Shown in pieces: positions 1 to 8,737 of a DNA stretch of 64,000 nucleotides. The notes under the pieces were generated by a model. The model ran no database searches. It was not told the origin of the DNA and saw nothing but the letters and a program-made list of their open reading frames with translations. This DNA comes from Janthinobacterium sp. 344 (lineage in GTDB: Bacteria; Pseudomonadota; Gammaproteobacteria; Burkholderiales; Burkholderiaceae_D). Position 1 is the stretch's first letter, and each line of letters begins with the position of its first letter. A program made the position numbers and the translations under genes. Location of the stretch: contig NZ_FOKL01000001.1 of NCBI RefSeq assembly GCF_900112025.1, positions 422,762-486,761 on the forward strand, read 5' to 3'.

Positions 1-1378
1 CTTCGCCGAGGAAGCGGCTGACCTTGGCCTGCGACCAGCGGGGACCGGCGCGCGTGGCAAATTCATACTCGAGCGCGTACGCATCGGTCGTGCCGGCGAT
101 CACGGCGCGGATGCCGGTGGCCAGCTCGCGCCCGGCATTGCGCTGCCAGCGCGGGTCCGTCTCGCAAAAATGCAGATACTGCAGCTGGTGGCTGGCGTGG
201 CCGGCAAACGCCAGGCAGGCCTGGTTGGCGTGCACCAGGCTCCCCGCCTGGTCCAGCACCAGCACGCGGTCCGACAGCGAATCGATGGTGGCATGGAAGA
301 AGCGCTCGGCGTCGCGCAGGGCTTCCTGCGCCCGTTCGCGCTGGTGCACTTCCATCTGCAGGTGCTGGTTGGCGCGCAGCAGCTCGGCCGTACGGTCGAT
401 GACGCGCTGGTCCAGTTCGCGGTGCAGCTCGCGCAAGTCGGCTTCGGCCAGCTTGCGTTCCGTGATATCGGAAAACACGCCGACAAAATGGCTGATGGCG
501 CCATCGGCCGAGCGCATGGGCGTGATCGACAGCGATTCGACGAAGCGCTCGCCATTCTTGCGCCGGTTCACCAGCTCGCCATACCAGCTGCCGTCCTGGT
601 GCAGGCTGCGCCACATGGCTTCATAAAATTGCGGCAGATGCGTGCCGCCGCCCAGGAAGGACGGGTCGCGCCCGATGGCTTCTTCCGCCTGGTAGCCCGT
701 AATGGTGGTGAAGGCGGGATTGACGGAAATGATGTGGTTCGCGCTATCGGTCACCAGCACGCCTTCGCGGATGGTATCGAGGATGACGAAGGCGCGCCGC
801 AAGGCCGATTCGCGCGCCAGCTCGTCGCCCAGGTCCGTCACCAGCATGCGCGCCGTGCCGCTGGCGCCGTCGAAGTTGGCCTCGATGCGCACCACGCCGC
901 CCGAGCGGCCCGCCTCGGACTCGAACAGCTGCGCCTCGAGCACCTGGCGCGCGCCGCTGGCAAACACGGCGTCGAGGAAGCGCCGGAAACCACCCTGCGC
1001 CTGGGGCGCGATGAACTGTTCGAAACGCCGGCCCAGCAGGCGGCTCTTTTCCCGCCGCAGCAAGCCGCAGGCGGCTTCATTGGCGCGCGTGATGACGCCT
1101 TCGGGCGCCAACGAAAAATAGCTGACGGGCGCCTGTTCATACAGCTGCGCATAACGGTCGCGGCTGCTTTCAAATTCATTCTTCAGCTGTTCCAGCTCGG
1201 CCAGGGCCGCGTTCTGCATTTCCAGCTCGATCTGGCTCACCTGCAATTCATGCAGCTGGCGCATCACTTCTTCATTCGACAACGGTGGCGGCACAGGCTG
1301 ACGCTGTCGCTCCGCCAATTGCTCGGCCTGCTCTCTCAGCCTGGCCGGCGCGGCACCGCCGTCGAATGGTTCGCTCAT
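1..1378 (-). CDS. PAS-repeat sensor protein, 3' end beyond window
   Basis: The frame is open from an ATG at 1378 to the left edge, giving 459 visible residues; the C-terminus is missing. After a short coiled-coil N-terminus (about residues 12-70) there is a PAS-like segment starting near SRDRYAQLYEQAPVSYF. A clear PAS/PAC unit follows (GVLVTDSANHIISVNPAF, then VNRRKNGERF and SHFVGVFSDITERK), then a second coiled coil and a third PAS-like segment that is cut off. Such proteins sense ligands or redox state in the cytoplasm and pass the signal to a C-terminal kinase or GGDEF/EAL output, which here lies outside the window. The ATG overlaps the stop of the CheB/CheR gene (ATGA, 1375-1378), so the two are almost certainly co-translated. 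Output type is unknown; a histidine kinase is the commonest partner but this is inference. Confidence 0.85.
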   Translation of the reverse strand, partial: MSEPFDGGAAPARLREQAEQLAERQRQPVPPPLSNEEVMRQLHELQVSQIELEMQNAALAELEQLKNEFESSRDRYAQLYEQAPVSYFSLAPEGVITRANEAACGLLRREKSRLLGRRFEQFIAPQAQGGFRRFLDAVFASGARQVLEAQLFESEAGRSGGVVRIEANFDGASGTARMLVTDLGDELARESALRRAFVILDTIREGVLVTDSANHIISVNPAFTTITGYQAEEAIGRDPSFLGGGTHLPQFYEAMWRSLHQDGSWYGELVNRRKNGERFVESLSITPMRSADGAISHFVGVFSDITERKLAEADLRELHRELDQRVIDRTAELLRANQHLQMEVHQRERAQEALRDAERFFHATIDSLSDRVLVLDQAGSLVHANQACLAFAGHASHQLQYLHFCETDPRWQRNAGRELATGIRAVIAGTTDAYALEYEFATRAGPRWSQAKVSRFLGE

Positions 1379-3969
1379 GACACGCTCTCTCCCGTCGCGC
1401 CGCCAGCCACGGCGCCGGACTGCATCTGGCGCAGCTGGGCTTCCAGCAACTTCGATTCCGTGATGTTGATGAAGGTGACGACCACGCCATCGATCACGTT
1501 TTCAATCGTGCGGTACGGCATGATGCGCACGTTGTACCAGCGCCCCGTCTTGGTCGGCACTTGCCGCTCGCAAAAGACCAGGCTGCGGATGACTTCCAGC
1601 GCGTCCGTTTCCAGCCCCGGATAGTCGAGGTCGTTGACGATATCGCTGAGCGGACGCCGCAAGTCCGTCTGGATCAGCTTGTAGATTTGCGTGGCAGGCG
1701 CCGTGAAGCGGCGGATGCGCAGGTCGCTGTCGAGGAAGATGGTGGCGATGTCCGTGCTGTTAAGCAAGTTCTTCATGTCGCTGTTGACCAGCGACAAATC
1801 ATCGACCTTCGATTGCAGTTCGGCATTGACGGTGTACAGTTCCTCGTTCAGCGACTGCATCTCCTCCTTCGACGTCGTCAGTTCCTCGTTCGTCGATTGC
1901 AGTTCCTCATTCGTCGACTGCAATTCCTCGTTGGCCGATTTGAGTTCCTCGCGCGAGGTCTGCATCTCGTCGCGCACGGCCTGGATTTCATTGCGCGCCT
2001 GCGCCAGTTGCTGTTCCAGCTCCAGCACCTTGGGATTCGGCGAGCGGCCGCGGCGCACCTCGGACGCCAACGGCACGCTGGAGAACGTGACGAAGACCAT
2101 GCCGCGCAGGGATTCGGGCTGGCTCAACGCTTCGGCGCTCAGGTCCACGCCCAGCGATTGTCCCAGATGGTCCTTGACCACCAGGCCCTTCAGGCGCACC
2201 ACGCTTTCGCTCTGCAAGGCTTGCTTGATCAGGCCCGCCAGTTCATAGCGCAAGCCTTCGCGCGCCATGGCGTGGATATTCCAGTTGGCCTTGCCGGCCG
2301 CCGGCTCCAGGAATGCGCCCGTGCGGCCATTGATGTACAGGATGTCGCCGTCCTGGTTCAGCAGCGCGGCGGCAGGTGAATATTTCTGGAGCAATAATTG
2401 CTCGACATGGGATTGAATCTTTCCAGTCATGCTGACTTCTCTCGTGTCGCTAGGTGTAGGGGGGGATGCCAACGATACCTTGGTGGGAAAATACGTGGGC
2501 AGGCGCTGGCGCGCCAGGTTGTCGAGCCGGCGGTACAGCCGGGTCGACGTGGTCAGGGGCGAAAACAGGTCGGAAAAGTGGCCGGGCGTATCGGCGCTGC
2601 CCAGCAACAGGACCCCATCACGGTTCAGCGCGTAGTGAAACAGGGGAATCAGGCGCTGCTGCAGCTTGGCATTCAGGTAAATCAGCAGGTTGCGGCAGCA
2701 CAGGATGTCGAGCTTGGTGAACGGCGGATCGGAGATGATGTTTTGCTGCGCAAAGATGATCGTGTTGCGGATCTCTTTTTTCACGTGGTAGTCGCTCTTG
2801 TCGCGCAAGAAGAAACGCTCCAGGCGTTCGGCAGACACATCGCTGCTGATGCTGTGCGGAAAGCGGCCCTGGCGCGCGCGGTCGATGGCGTCGGCCGACA
2901 GGTCGGTGGCAAAGATCTGCAGGCTGTATTTCGACGGCGGATTGATGCCCGCCACCACTTCATGGAAGACCATGGCCAGCGAATACGCTTCCTCGCCCGT
3001 GGAGCAGGCGGGCACCCAGGCCTTGAAGGCGCGCCCGTCCGGATGCGCGGCCAGCATTTGCGGGAAGACCACCATTTTCAGGTATTCCCATACCTTCTGG
3101 TCGCGGAAAAAACTCGTCACGCCGATCAGCAATTCCTTGAACAGCAAGTCGATTTCGGCCGGGTTCGCGCGCAAGTACGGCACGTACTCTTCCATCGACG
3201 TCATCTGGTACAGGCTCATGCGGCGCTCGATGCGGCGCAGCACCGTATTGATCTTGTAATCCGTAAAGCTGTTACCCGTATGCTCGGACAACAGGGCAAC
3301 GATCTCCTGCAGCGAATTGCGCCCGTTCGGCTCCCTTCCCGGCAAGCTGAGGAAGCTGCTGCGGAACAGGTAGCTGATGATCTTGTCCGGCATCTTGTCG
3401 GGGAAGTCGACCAGATCGACCACTTCGGCGGCGATGGCGCTTTGCGGCATCATGTCGAACTTGGCCGTGTCGGGATGCTGCGCCAGCGTCAGGCCGCCCG
3501 CCTGCTTGATGGCCTGCAAGCCGCGCGTGCCATCGTTACCCATGCCGGAAAACACCACGCCGACGGCCAGCTCGCCCAGTTCGGCCGCCAGGCTTTCGAA
3601 AAAAGTATTGATGGGCAAGCGGTGGCCGCGCAGCTGCACCGGCTCGCTGAGCAGGAAACGCCCTTTCGACAGGCCCAGGTCGGCATTCGACGGGATCACA
3701 TAGATATGGTTCGGGCGCAATTCCGCCTGGTGCGTGATTTCCGTGACGGGGATGCTGGTGGCGCGCTGCAGCAGTTCCGGCAGCATGGCCTTCTGCGTGG
3801 GATCGAGGTGCTGGATCACCACATAGGCGATGCCGCTTTCCTGGGGCACATTCGCCAGGAAGGCGACGATGGGATCGAGCCCGCCGGCGGAAGCGCCGAT
3901 GGCCACCACGGGGAAGACGATGGTGGCCAGTTCGGGCACGGAGGCATTGCTGTGTTTGCTGCGTGTCAT
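1375..3969 (-). CDS. CheB-CheR fusion protein with PAS domain
   Basis: The protein has 864 residues from the ATG at 3969; an in-frame GTG lies 22 codons upstream, but the CheB fold begins soon after the ATG. Residues 15-195 form a CheB methylesterase domain with the catalytic triad visible: Ser27 in GASAGG, His54 in IQHLDP and Asp146 in GMGNDGT. There is no receiver domain. Residues 208-480 form a CheR methyltransferase with the SAM-binding ACSTGEE (320-326) and CRNLLIYL. A PAS-like region, a long coiled coil made of NEELQST heptads and a C-terminal PAS domain follow. Family knowledge: such CheB/CheR/PAS hybrids act in signalling arrays outside classical chemotaxis and often pair with a hybrid kinase. 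The 3' end overlaps the next PAS gene by 4 bp. No chemoreceptor or cheA is in the window, so the methylated target is unknown. Confidence 0.93.
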   Translation of the reverse strand: MTRSKHSNASVPELATIVFPVVAIGASAGGLDPIVAFLANVPQESGIAYVVIQHLDPTQKAMLPELLQRATSIPVTEITHQAELRPNHIYVIPSNADLGLSKGRFLLSEPVQLRGHRLPINTFFESLAAELGELAVGVVFSGMGNDGTRGLQAIKQAGGLTLAQHPDTAKFDMMPQSAIAAEVVDLVDFPDKMPDKIISYLFRSSFLSLPGREPNGRNSLQEIVALLSEHTGNSFTDYKINTVLRRIERRMSLYQMTSMEEYVPYLRANPAEIDLLFKELLIGVTSFFRDQKVWEYLKMVVFPQMLAAHPDGRAFKAWVPACSTGEEAYSLAMVFHEVVAGINPPSKYSLQIFATDLSADAIDRARQGRFPHSISSDVSAERLERFFLRDKSDYHVKKEIRNTIIFAQQNIISDPPFTKLDILCCRNLLIYLNAKLQQRLIPLFHYALNRDGVLLLGSADTPGHFSDLFSPLTTSTRLYRRLDNLARQRLPTYFPTKVSLASPPTPSDTREVSMTGKIQSHVEQLLLQKYSPAAALLNQDGDILYINGRTGAFLEPAAGKANWNIHAMAREGLRYELAGLIKQALQSESVVRLKGLVVKDHLGQSLGVDLSAEALSQPESLRGMVFVTFSSVPLASEVRRGRSPNPKVLELEQQLAQARNEIQAVRDEMQTSREELKSANEELQSTNEELQSTNEELTTSKEEMQSLNEELYTVNAELQSKVDDLSLVNSDMKNLLNSTDIATIFLDSDLRIRRFTAPATQIYKLIQTDLRRPLSDIVNDLDYPGLETDALEVIRSLVFCERQVPTKTGRWYNVRIMPYRTIENVIDGVVVTFINITESKLLEAQLRQMQSGAVAGGATGESVS
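1879..1941 (-). repeat. Three 21-bp tandem repeats encoding coiled-coil heptads
   Basis: Units 1879-1899, 1900-1920 and 1921-1941 are near-identical 21-mers inside the CheB/CheR gene; a more diverged unit continues to 1962. Each encodes one NEELQST-type heptad of the coiled coil between the CheR and PAS parts. The 7-residue period means copy-number change would keep the frame and the heptad register. Confidence 0.85.
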
Positions 3970-4061
3970 CGTCTGCAAGAGTGCAGCCACGGCAAAACCG
4001 TCAGGCTGTGAATTGATAATCTTGCATTTTAGCACTCAAGATGCGCGGGGAAACGCGAATT

Positions 4062-4086
4062 TGGCGCAGGTCTTTTGCCTGCGCCA
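4062..4086 (-). terminator. Stem-loop downstream of the efflux operon
   Basis: A perfect 9-bp inverted repeat (4062-4070 with 4078-4086) with a 7-nt loop starts 11 nt after the nodT stop codon. The stem is GC-rich, as in intrinsic terminators, but no clear U-tract follows, so termination may be partial or the hairpin may only protect the 3' end. Confidence 0.5.
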
Positions 4087-4097
4087 GGCTGTCCCGC

Positions 4098-5528
4098 TTA
4101 CTGCGCCGGCGGCGTATGCCAGCCGCCGCCCAGCGCCTGGATCAGTGCCACGGCCGTGGTCTGGCGATCGGCCTGCGCCTGCACCAGCGAGCGGCGCGCC
4201 GACAGGGCCGTCACTTGCGCCGTCACCACGTCCGTATAGCCGACCTGGCCCGCGTTATAGCGGTTCAGCATCTGCTGTTCGACCTGGTCGGCGGCCGACG
4301 ACGCCTGCTGGCGCAAGGTCAGCTGCTCGGCCAGCGCGCGCGTGGCCGACAGCTGGTCTTCCACGGCGCCGAAGGCGCTCAATACCGTCTGGCGGTAGCG
4401 CGCCACGGCCGCTTCGTGGCCCGCCTTGGCGGCGTCCACGCTGGCCGTGGTGGCGCCCGCATTGAACAGGGTCTGCGCGGCCGACACGCCCAGCGACCAC
4501 AGGCTCGACGATGCATTGAACAGGTCGCCCACACGGCTGGCCCCGCCGCCATAGGAACCCGTCAGGTTCAGGCTCGGATAGTACGCGGAACGGGCGATGC
4601 CGATCTGCTCGTTGGCCACGGCCACCCGGCGCTCGGCGGCGGCGATGTCGGGACGGCGCTGCAGCAGGGTCGACGGCACGCCCAGCGGCACCTCGGGCAC
4701 GGTCAGGGTCCACGGCGCCACGGCCAGGCTGAAGTCGGACGGCGCCTTGCCCAGCAGGATCGCGATGGCGTGTTCCAGCTGCGCGCGCGCGCGCACCTGG
4801 CTCGACAGGTCGATCTGCGCATTGGCCAGCTGCGTCTGCGCCTGCAGCAGGTCGGACTTGGCGGCGATGCCGGAATTGAAGCGGTTGCCGGTGATGTCGA
4901 GCACGCGCTTGTAGCCGTCGATGGTGGCATTGAGCAGCGCGATCTGCGCATCGCTCTGGCGCAGCGAAAAATAATTGGTCGCCAGTTCGCCCTGCGCCGA
5001 CAGACGCGCGGCGGCCAGGTCGGCCGCGCTGGCCGCCGCGCTGGCGTCGGCCCCCGTCACGCCGGCGCGCAGCTTGCCCCACACGTCCGGTTCCCACGAC
5101 GCGCCGATGGCGGCGCGGTAGTTATTGCCGGTCTGCTGCTCGCCGCCGCCGCCCGAGCGCGTGCCGCTGCCCGTCAGGTTCACGCTGGGGAACAGCGAGG
5201 CGCGCTGTTCGCGCACCAGCGCGCGCGCCTGCTCGTACGCGGCGATGGCTTCGGCCACGTTCTGGTTGGAGATCTCAATGCCGTCGGCCAGCTGGTTCAA
5301 TTGCGCGTCGCCGAACAGGGTCCACCAAGGGCCCCGCTCGAGGGTATCGGCCGGCGCGGCGGGCTGCCAGCCGGCCGCCTCCTTGAACGTCTGCGGCGCG
5401 GCCGCCGCCGGCACTTCATACGTGGGGCTGACGGCGCAGCCGGCCAGCATGACAGCGGCGGCCAGCGCCAGGAGATGCCGGCGCGGGCGCGCGGCGATGG
5501 TGGAGTGCAGAGGTTTTACATGCTTCAT
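4098..5528 (-). CDS. NodT-family RND efflux outer membrane lipoprotein
   Basis: A 476-residue outer membrane factor of the TolC/OprM/NodT family, which forms the trimeric channel through which RND pumps expel drugs. The N-terminus is a lipoprotein signal with lipobox LAGC (Cys31), followed by SPTYEVPAAA typical of OprM-type proteins. Two OEP repeats follow, with family signatures such as YEQARALVREQRASLFPSV in the first half and RRPDIAAAERRVAVANEQIG in the second. The ATG at 5528 overlaps the stop of the upstream permease (ATGA), making it the last gene of a four-gene operon. Length is normal for the family. The substrate cannot be told from sequence. Confidence 0.95.
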   Translation of the reverse strand: MKHVKPLHSTIAARPRRHLLALAAAVMLAGCAVSPTYEVPAAAAPQTFKEAAGWQPAAPADTLERGPWWTLFGDAQLNQLADGIEISNQNVAEAIAAYEQARALVREQRASLFPSVNLTGSGTRSGGGGEQQTGNNYRAAIGASWEPDVWGKLRAGVTGADASAAASAADLAAARLSAQGELATNYFSLRQSDAQIALLNATIDGYKRVLDITGNRFNSGIAAKSDLLQAQTQLANAQIDLSSQVRARAQLEHAIAILLGKAPSDFSLAVAPWTLTVPEVPLGVPSTLLQRRPDIAAAERRVAVANEQIGIARSAYYPSLNLTGSYGGGASRVGDLFNASSSLWSLGVSAAQTLFNAGATTASVDAAKAGHEAAVARYRQTVLSAFGAVEDQLSATRALAEQLTLRQQASSAADQVEQQMLNRYNAGQVGYTDVVTAQVTALSARRSLVQAQADRQTTAVALIQALGGGWHTPPAQ

Positions 5529-8500
5529 GATTGTGTGCTCGGGTTATCTGGCCCAGGAATGCGGCTCAATTGCTGCTCGTCGGCGCTGCGCGTGCGCAGC
5601 TTGTCGAGCAGGATATAGACCACCGGGGTGGTCAGCAATGTGAGTAACTGGCTGGCGATCAGGCCGCCGATGATGGCGACCCCCAGGGGCTGGCGTAGCT
5701 CGGACCCCTCGCCGAAGCCGATCGCCAGCGGCAAGGCGCCTAGCGCTGCCGCGACGGTCGTCATCAGAATGGGGCGGAAACGCAGCAAACAAGCCTCGCG
5801 CACCGCCTCCACCGCAGTCAGGCCGCGCGAACGCTCGGCCTCCAGCGCGAAGTCGATGATCAATATAGCATTTTTCTTGACGATACCGATCAACAGGAAC
5901 ACGCCGATCAGGGCGATGATGGAAAACTCCATGCGGAACATCAGCAGGGCCAGCACGGCACCCACGCCCGCCGAGGGCAAGGTCGACAGCACGGTGATGG
6001 GGTGGACCAGGCTTTCGTACAGGATGCCCAGCACGATATAGATCACCACGATGGCCGCCAGGATCAGCAGCGGCTGCTCCTTGTTGCTGTCCTGCGCGCT
6101 CTTCGCCGTGCCCTGGAAGCTGCCGCGCACATTCACGGGCATGCCGATTTCCGCCTCCGCCTGGGCCACGGCCGCCTGGCCATCGCCCAGGGTGTAGCCG
6201 TCGCTGAGGTTGAACGACACGGTGGTGGCCAGCTCGCCGCCCTGGTGGTTGATCGAGGTGGCCGTCGAACTCTCGGCAAAGCTGCTGAACGACGACAGCG
6301 GCACCATGGTGGTCAAGGTCGTGGCCAGCGCATTGCCGCTCGACGGGTCGCGCGCGGCCGTGATATTCGTCACCGTGGCTGACGTGCTGGATGACGTGTT
6401 GGCGGCGGTGGCCGGCACGTACACGGAGCGCAGCGCTTCCGGACTTTGCGCATAGCGGGGCGCCACTTCCATGATCACATGGTACTGGTTCAGTTCATCG
6501 TAGATGGTCGCCACCTGGCGCTGGCCGAAGCTGTTGTACAGCGCATTGTCGATATCCTTGACTTGCACGCCCAGCTGCGTGGCGCGGTCCTTGTCGATGG
6601 TGACAAAGGTTTCCACGCCATTTTCCGCCTGGTCCGTGTCCACGTCGATCAGGGCCGGCTGCAGCTTCATCTGGTCGGCCAGCTTGGCCGCCCATTTCTT
6701 CAGGTCCGCCTGGTTGTCGCTGATCAGGGTGTACTGGTAGGTGGAATTGCTGGAACGCCCGCCCATGCGCAGATCCTGCACCGGGTTGAGGAACAGCGAA
6801 ATGCCCGTCACCTTGGCCAGCTGCGGGCGCAAACGGGCGATCACGGCCTGGCCCTTGTCGGTGCGCTGCGACGCGGGCTTGAGGTCGATGAACATGAAGC
6901 CGCCCCCTGCCCTGCCGCCGCCGGTGAATCCCACGACGGTGGCGACGGCGGGATCGTCCTTGATGATGTTGACCAGCTCGCGCAGCTTGCCCTGCATGGC
7001 CTGGAACGAGATGCTCTGGTCGGCGCGCATGCCGCCATTGATCTGGCCCGTATCCTGCTGCGGGAAGAAACCCTTGGGCGCGGCGGCGAACAGATACACG
7101 TTCAGGCCGACGACGAACACCAGGATGGTCATCACCAGCGCGGCGCTGGACAGGGCCCAGTCCAGGCAGTGCTCATACACCTTCAGCATGCGCTCGAAAC
7201 CGCGTTCGAACCAGCGCGCCACGGCGCCGGGCGCCTTGTGCTGCCCGCCGCTTTTCAGCAGCCAGGCACACATCATCGGCGTCGTGGTGAGGGAAATGAC
7301 CAGCGAAATCATCACGGCGGCCGAGAGGGTCACGGCAAACTCGCGGAACAGCCGTCCCACCTGGCCGCCCATGAACAGCAGCGGAATGAAGACGGCCACC
7401 AGCGACAGGCTGATCGACAGCACCGTGAAACCCACCTCGCGCGCGCCCAGCAGGGCCGCCTTGAAACGGTCCATGCCCGCCTCGATGTGGCGCTGCGTGT
7501 TTTCCAGCACCACGATGGCATCGTCGACGACAAAGCCGGTGGCCACCGTCAGCGCCATCAGCGACAGGTTGTTCAGGGAAAAGCCCAGCATGTACATCAC
7601 GCCGAAGGTGCCCAGCAGGGAGACGATGGTGGCCACGGCCGGGATGATGGTGGCGCGCACGCTGCGCAAAAAGGCGCTGACCACCAGCACGACGAGCACG
7701 ATGGAGAGGATCAAGGTGAACTCGATCTCGTGCAGCGAGGAGCGGATGGAATTGGTGCTGTCGGAAGCCACCTGCAGCTTGATGTCGCCGGGCAGCTGCG
7801 CCTGCAGCTGCGGCAGCAGCGCGCGCACGCCGTCCACCGTGGCGATCACGTTGGCGCCGGGCTGGCGCGTGATCAGCACGATGACGGCCGGGTCGCCATT
7901 GAACAGGCCCAGGGTATTCGTGTTTTCCACGCCGTCGACCACTTCGGCCACGTCGTCAAGACGGATGGCGGCGCCGTCGCGCCAGGCCACCACCAGGCTG
8001 CGGTAGTCGGCGGCGCTGCGCCCGCCGGACGCCGTGCTGGCGCCCGAGTAAATCTGCAGGCTGCGCTCGTCGCCGGTGATCGCGCCCTTGGGGCGGTTGG
8101 CATTCGTCGCCTGCAGGGCCGCGCGTACGTCGTCCATCGACACGCCGTAATGATTGAGCTGGTAGGGCAGCAGTTCCACGCGCACGGCCGGCAGCGAGCC
8201 GCCGCCCAGTTCCACGTCGCCCACGCCCTTCACCTGCGCCACCTTCTGCTGCACCAGGTTCGAGACGGCGTCGTAGATCTGACCCGGCGTGCGCGTCTTC
8301 GACGTCAGCGCCAGGATGATGACGGGCGCGTCGGACGGATTGGCCTTGCGGTAGGTCGGGTTGCTGCGCAAGGTGGCGGGCAGGTCGACGCGCGAGGCGG
8401 CGATGGCCGCCTGCACTTCGCGCGCGGCCGAATCGATCTTGCGGTTCAGGTCAAACTGCAAATTGATGCGCGCCGACCCCGTGCTCGACGACGACGTCAT

Positions 8501-8737
8501 CTCGTTCACCCCGGAGATCACGCCCAGGCGCCGCTCCAGCGGCGTGGCCACGGAAGTGGCCATGGTTTCCGGACTGGCGCCGGGCAGGCTGGCGCTGACG
8601 GAAATGGTCGGGTAGTCGACCTGCGGCAGCGGCGAGACGGGCAGCACGAAAAACGCGCCGATGCCCGCCAGCGCGATGCCGATGGTCAGCAGCACGGTGG
8701 CGATGGGCCGCTTGACGAACGGTTCGGACAGGTTCAC
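5525..8737 (-). CDS. mdtC: MdtC-like RND multidrug efflux permease
   Basis: A 1070-residue inner-membrane RND transporter, with 12 predicted membrane segments and two large periplasmic loops. The N-terminus (VKRPIATVLLTIGIALAG, then LPQVDYPTISVSASLPGASP) and TYRKANPSDAP match MdtC rather than AcrB. The proton-relay aspartates are present in GFVVDDAIVVLEN. In E. coli MdtB and MdtC assemble as a B2C heterotrimer, and the MdtB-like gene lies directly upstream here. The start codon is GTG at 8737, overlapping the mdtB stop by 4 bp (GTGA). A rare start embedded in an overlap suggests translation depends on termination of mdtB. The 3' end overlaps nodT by 4 bp. Confidence 0.95.
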   Translation of the reverse strand: MNLSEPFVKRPIATVLLTIGIALAGIGAFFVLPVSPLPQVDYPTISVSASLPGASPETMATSVATPLERRLGVISGVNEMTSSSSTGSARINLQFDLNRKIDSAAREVQAAIAASRVDLPATLRSNPTYRKANPSDAPVIILALTSKTRTPGQIYDAVSNLVQQKVAQVKGVGDVELGGGSLPAVRVELLPYQLNHYGVSMDDVRAALQATNANRPKGAITGDERSLQIYSGASTASGGRSAADYRSLVVAWRDGAAIRLDDVAEVVDGVENTNTLGLFNGDPAVIVLITRQPGANVIATVDGVRALLPQLQAQLPGDIKLQVASDSTNSIRSSLHEIEFTLILSIVLVVLVVSAFLRSVRATIIPAVATIVSLLGTFGVMYMLGFSLNNLSLMALTVATGFVVDDAIVVLENTQRHIEAGMDRFKAALLGAREVGFTVLSISLSLVAVFIPLLFMGGQVGRLFREFAVTLSAAVMISLVISLTTTPMMCAWLLKSGGQHKAPGAVARWFERGFERMLKVYEHCLDWALSSAALVMTILVFVVGLNVYLFAAAPKGFFPQQDTGQINGGMRADQSISFQAMQGKLRELVNIIKDDPAVATVVGFTGGGRAGGGFMFIDLKPASQRTDKGQAVIARLRPQLAKVTGISLFLNPVQDLRMGGRSSNSTYQYTLISDNQADLKKWAAKLADQMKLQPALIDVDTDQAENGVETFVTIDKDRATQLGVQVKDIDNALYNSFGQRQVATIYDELNQYHVIMEVAPRYAQSPEALRSVYVPATAANTSSSTSATVTNITAARDPSSGNALATTLTTMVPLSSFSSFAESSTATSINHQGGELATTVSFNLSDGYTLGDGQAAVAQAEAEIGMPVNVRGSFQGTAKSAQDSNKEQPLLILAAIVVIYIVLGILYESLVHPITVLSTLPSAGVGAVLALLMFRMEFSIIALIGVFLLIGIVKKNAILIIDFALEAERSRGLTAVEAVREACLLRFRPILMTTVAAALGALPLAIGFGEGSELRQPLGVAIIGGLIASQLLTLLTTPVVYILLDKLRTRSADEQQLSRIPGPDNPSTQS

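Noticed and set aside
1561-4011. Long plus-strand open frames opposite the CheB/CheR gene
   Set aside because: They are antisense frames of GC-rich coding DNA, rich in Arg, Gln, His and Ala, without ribosome sites or recognisable domains, while the minus-strand gene shows full catalytic motifs. The same applies to similar frames opposite mdtBC, sppA and nuo genes.
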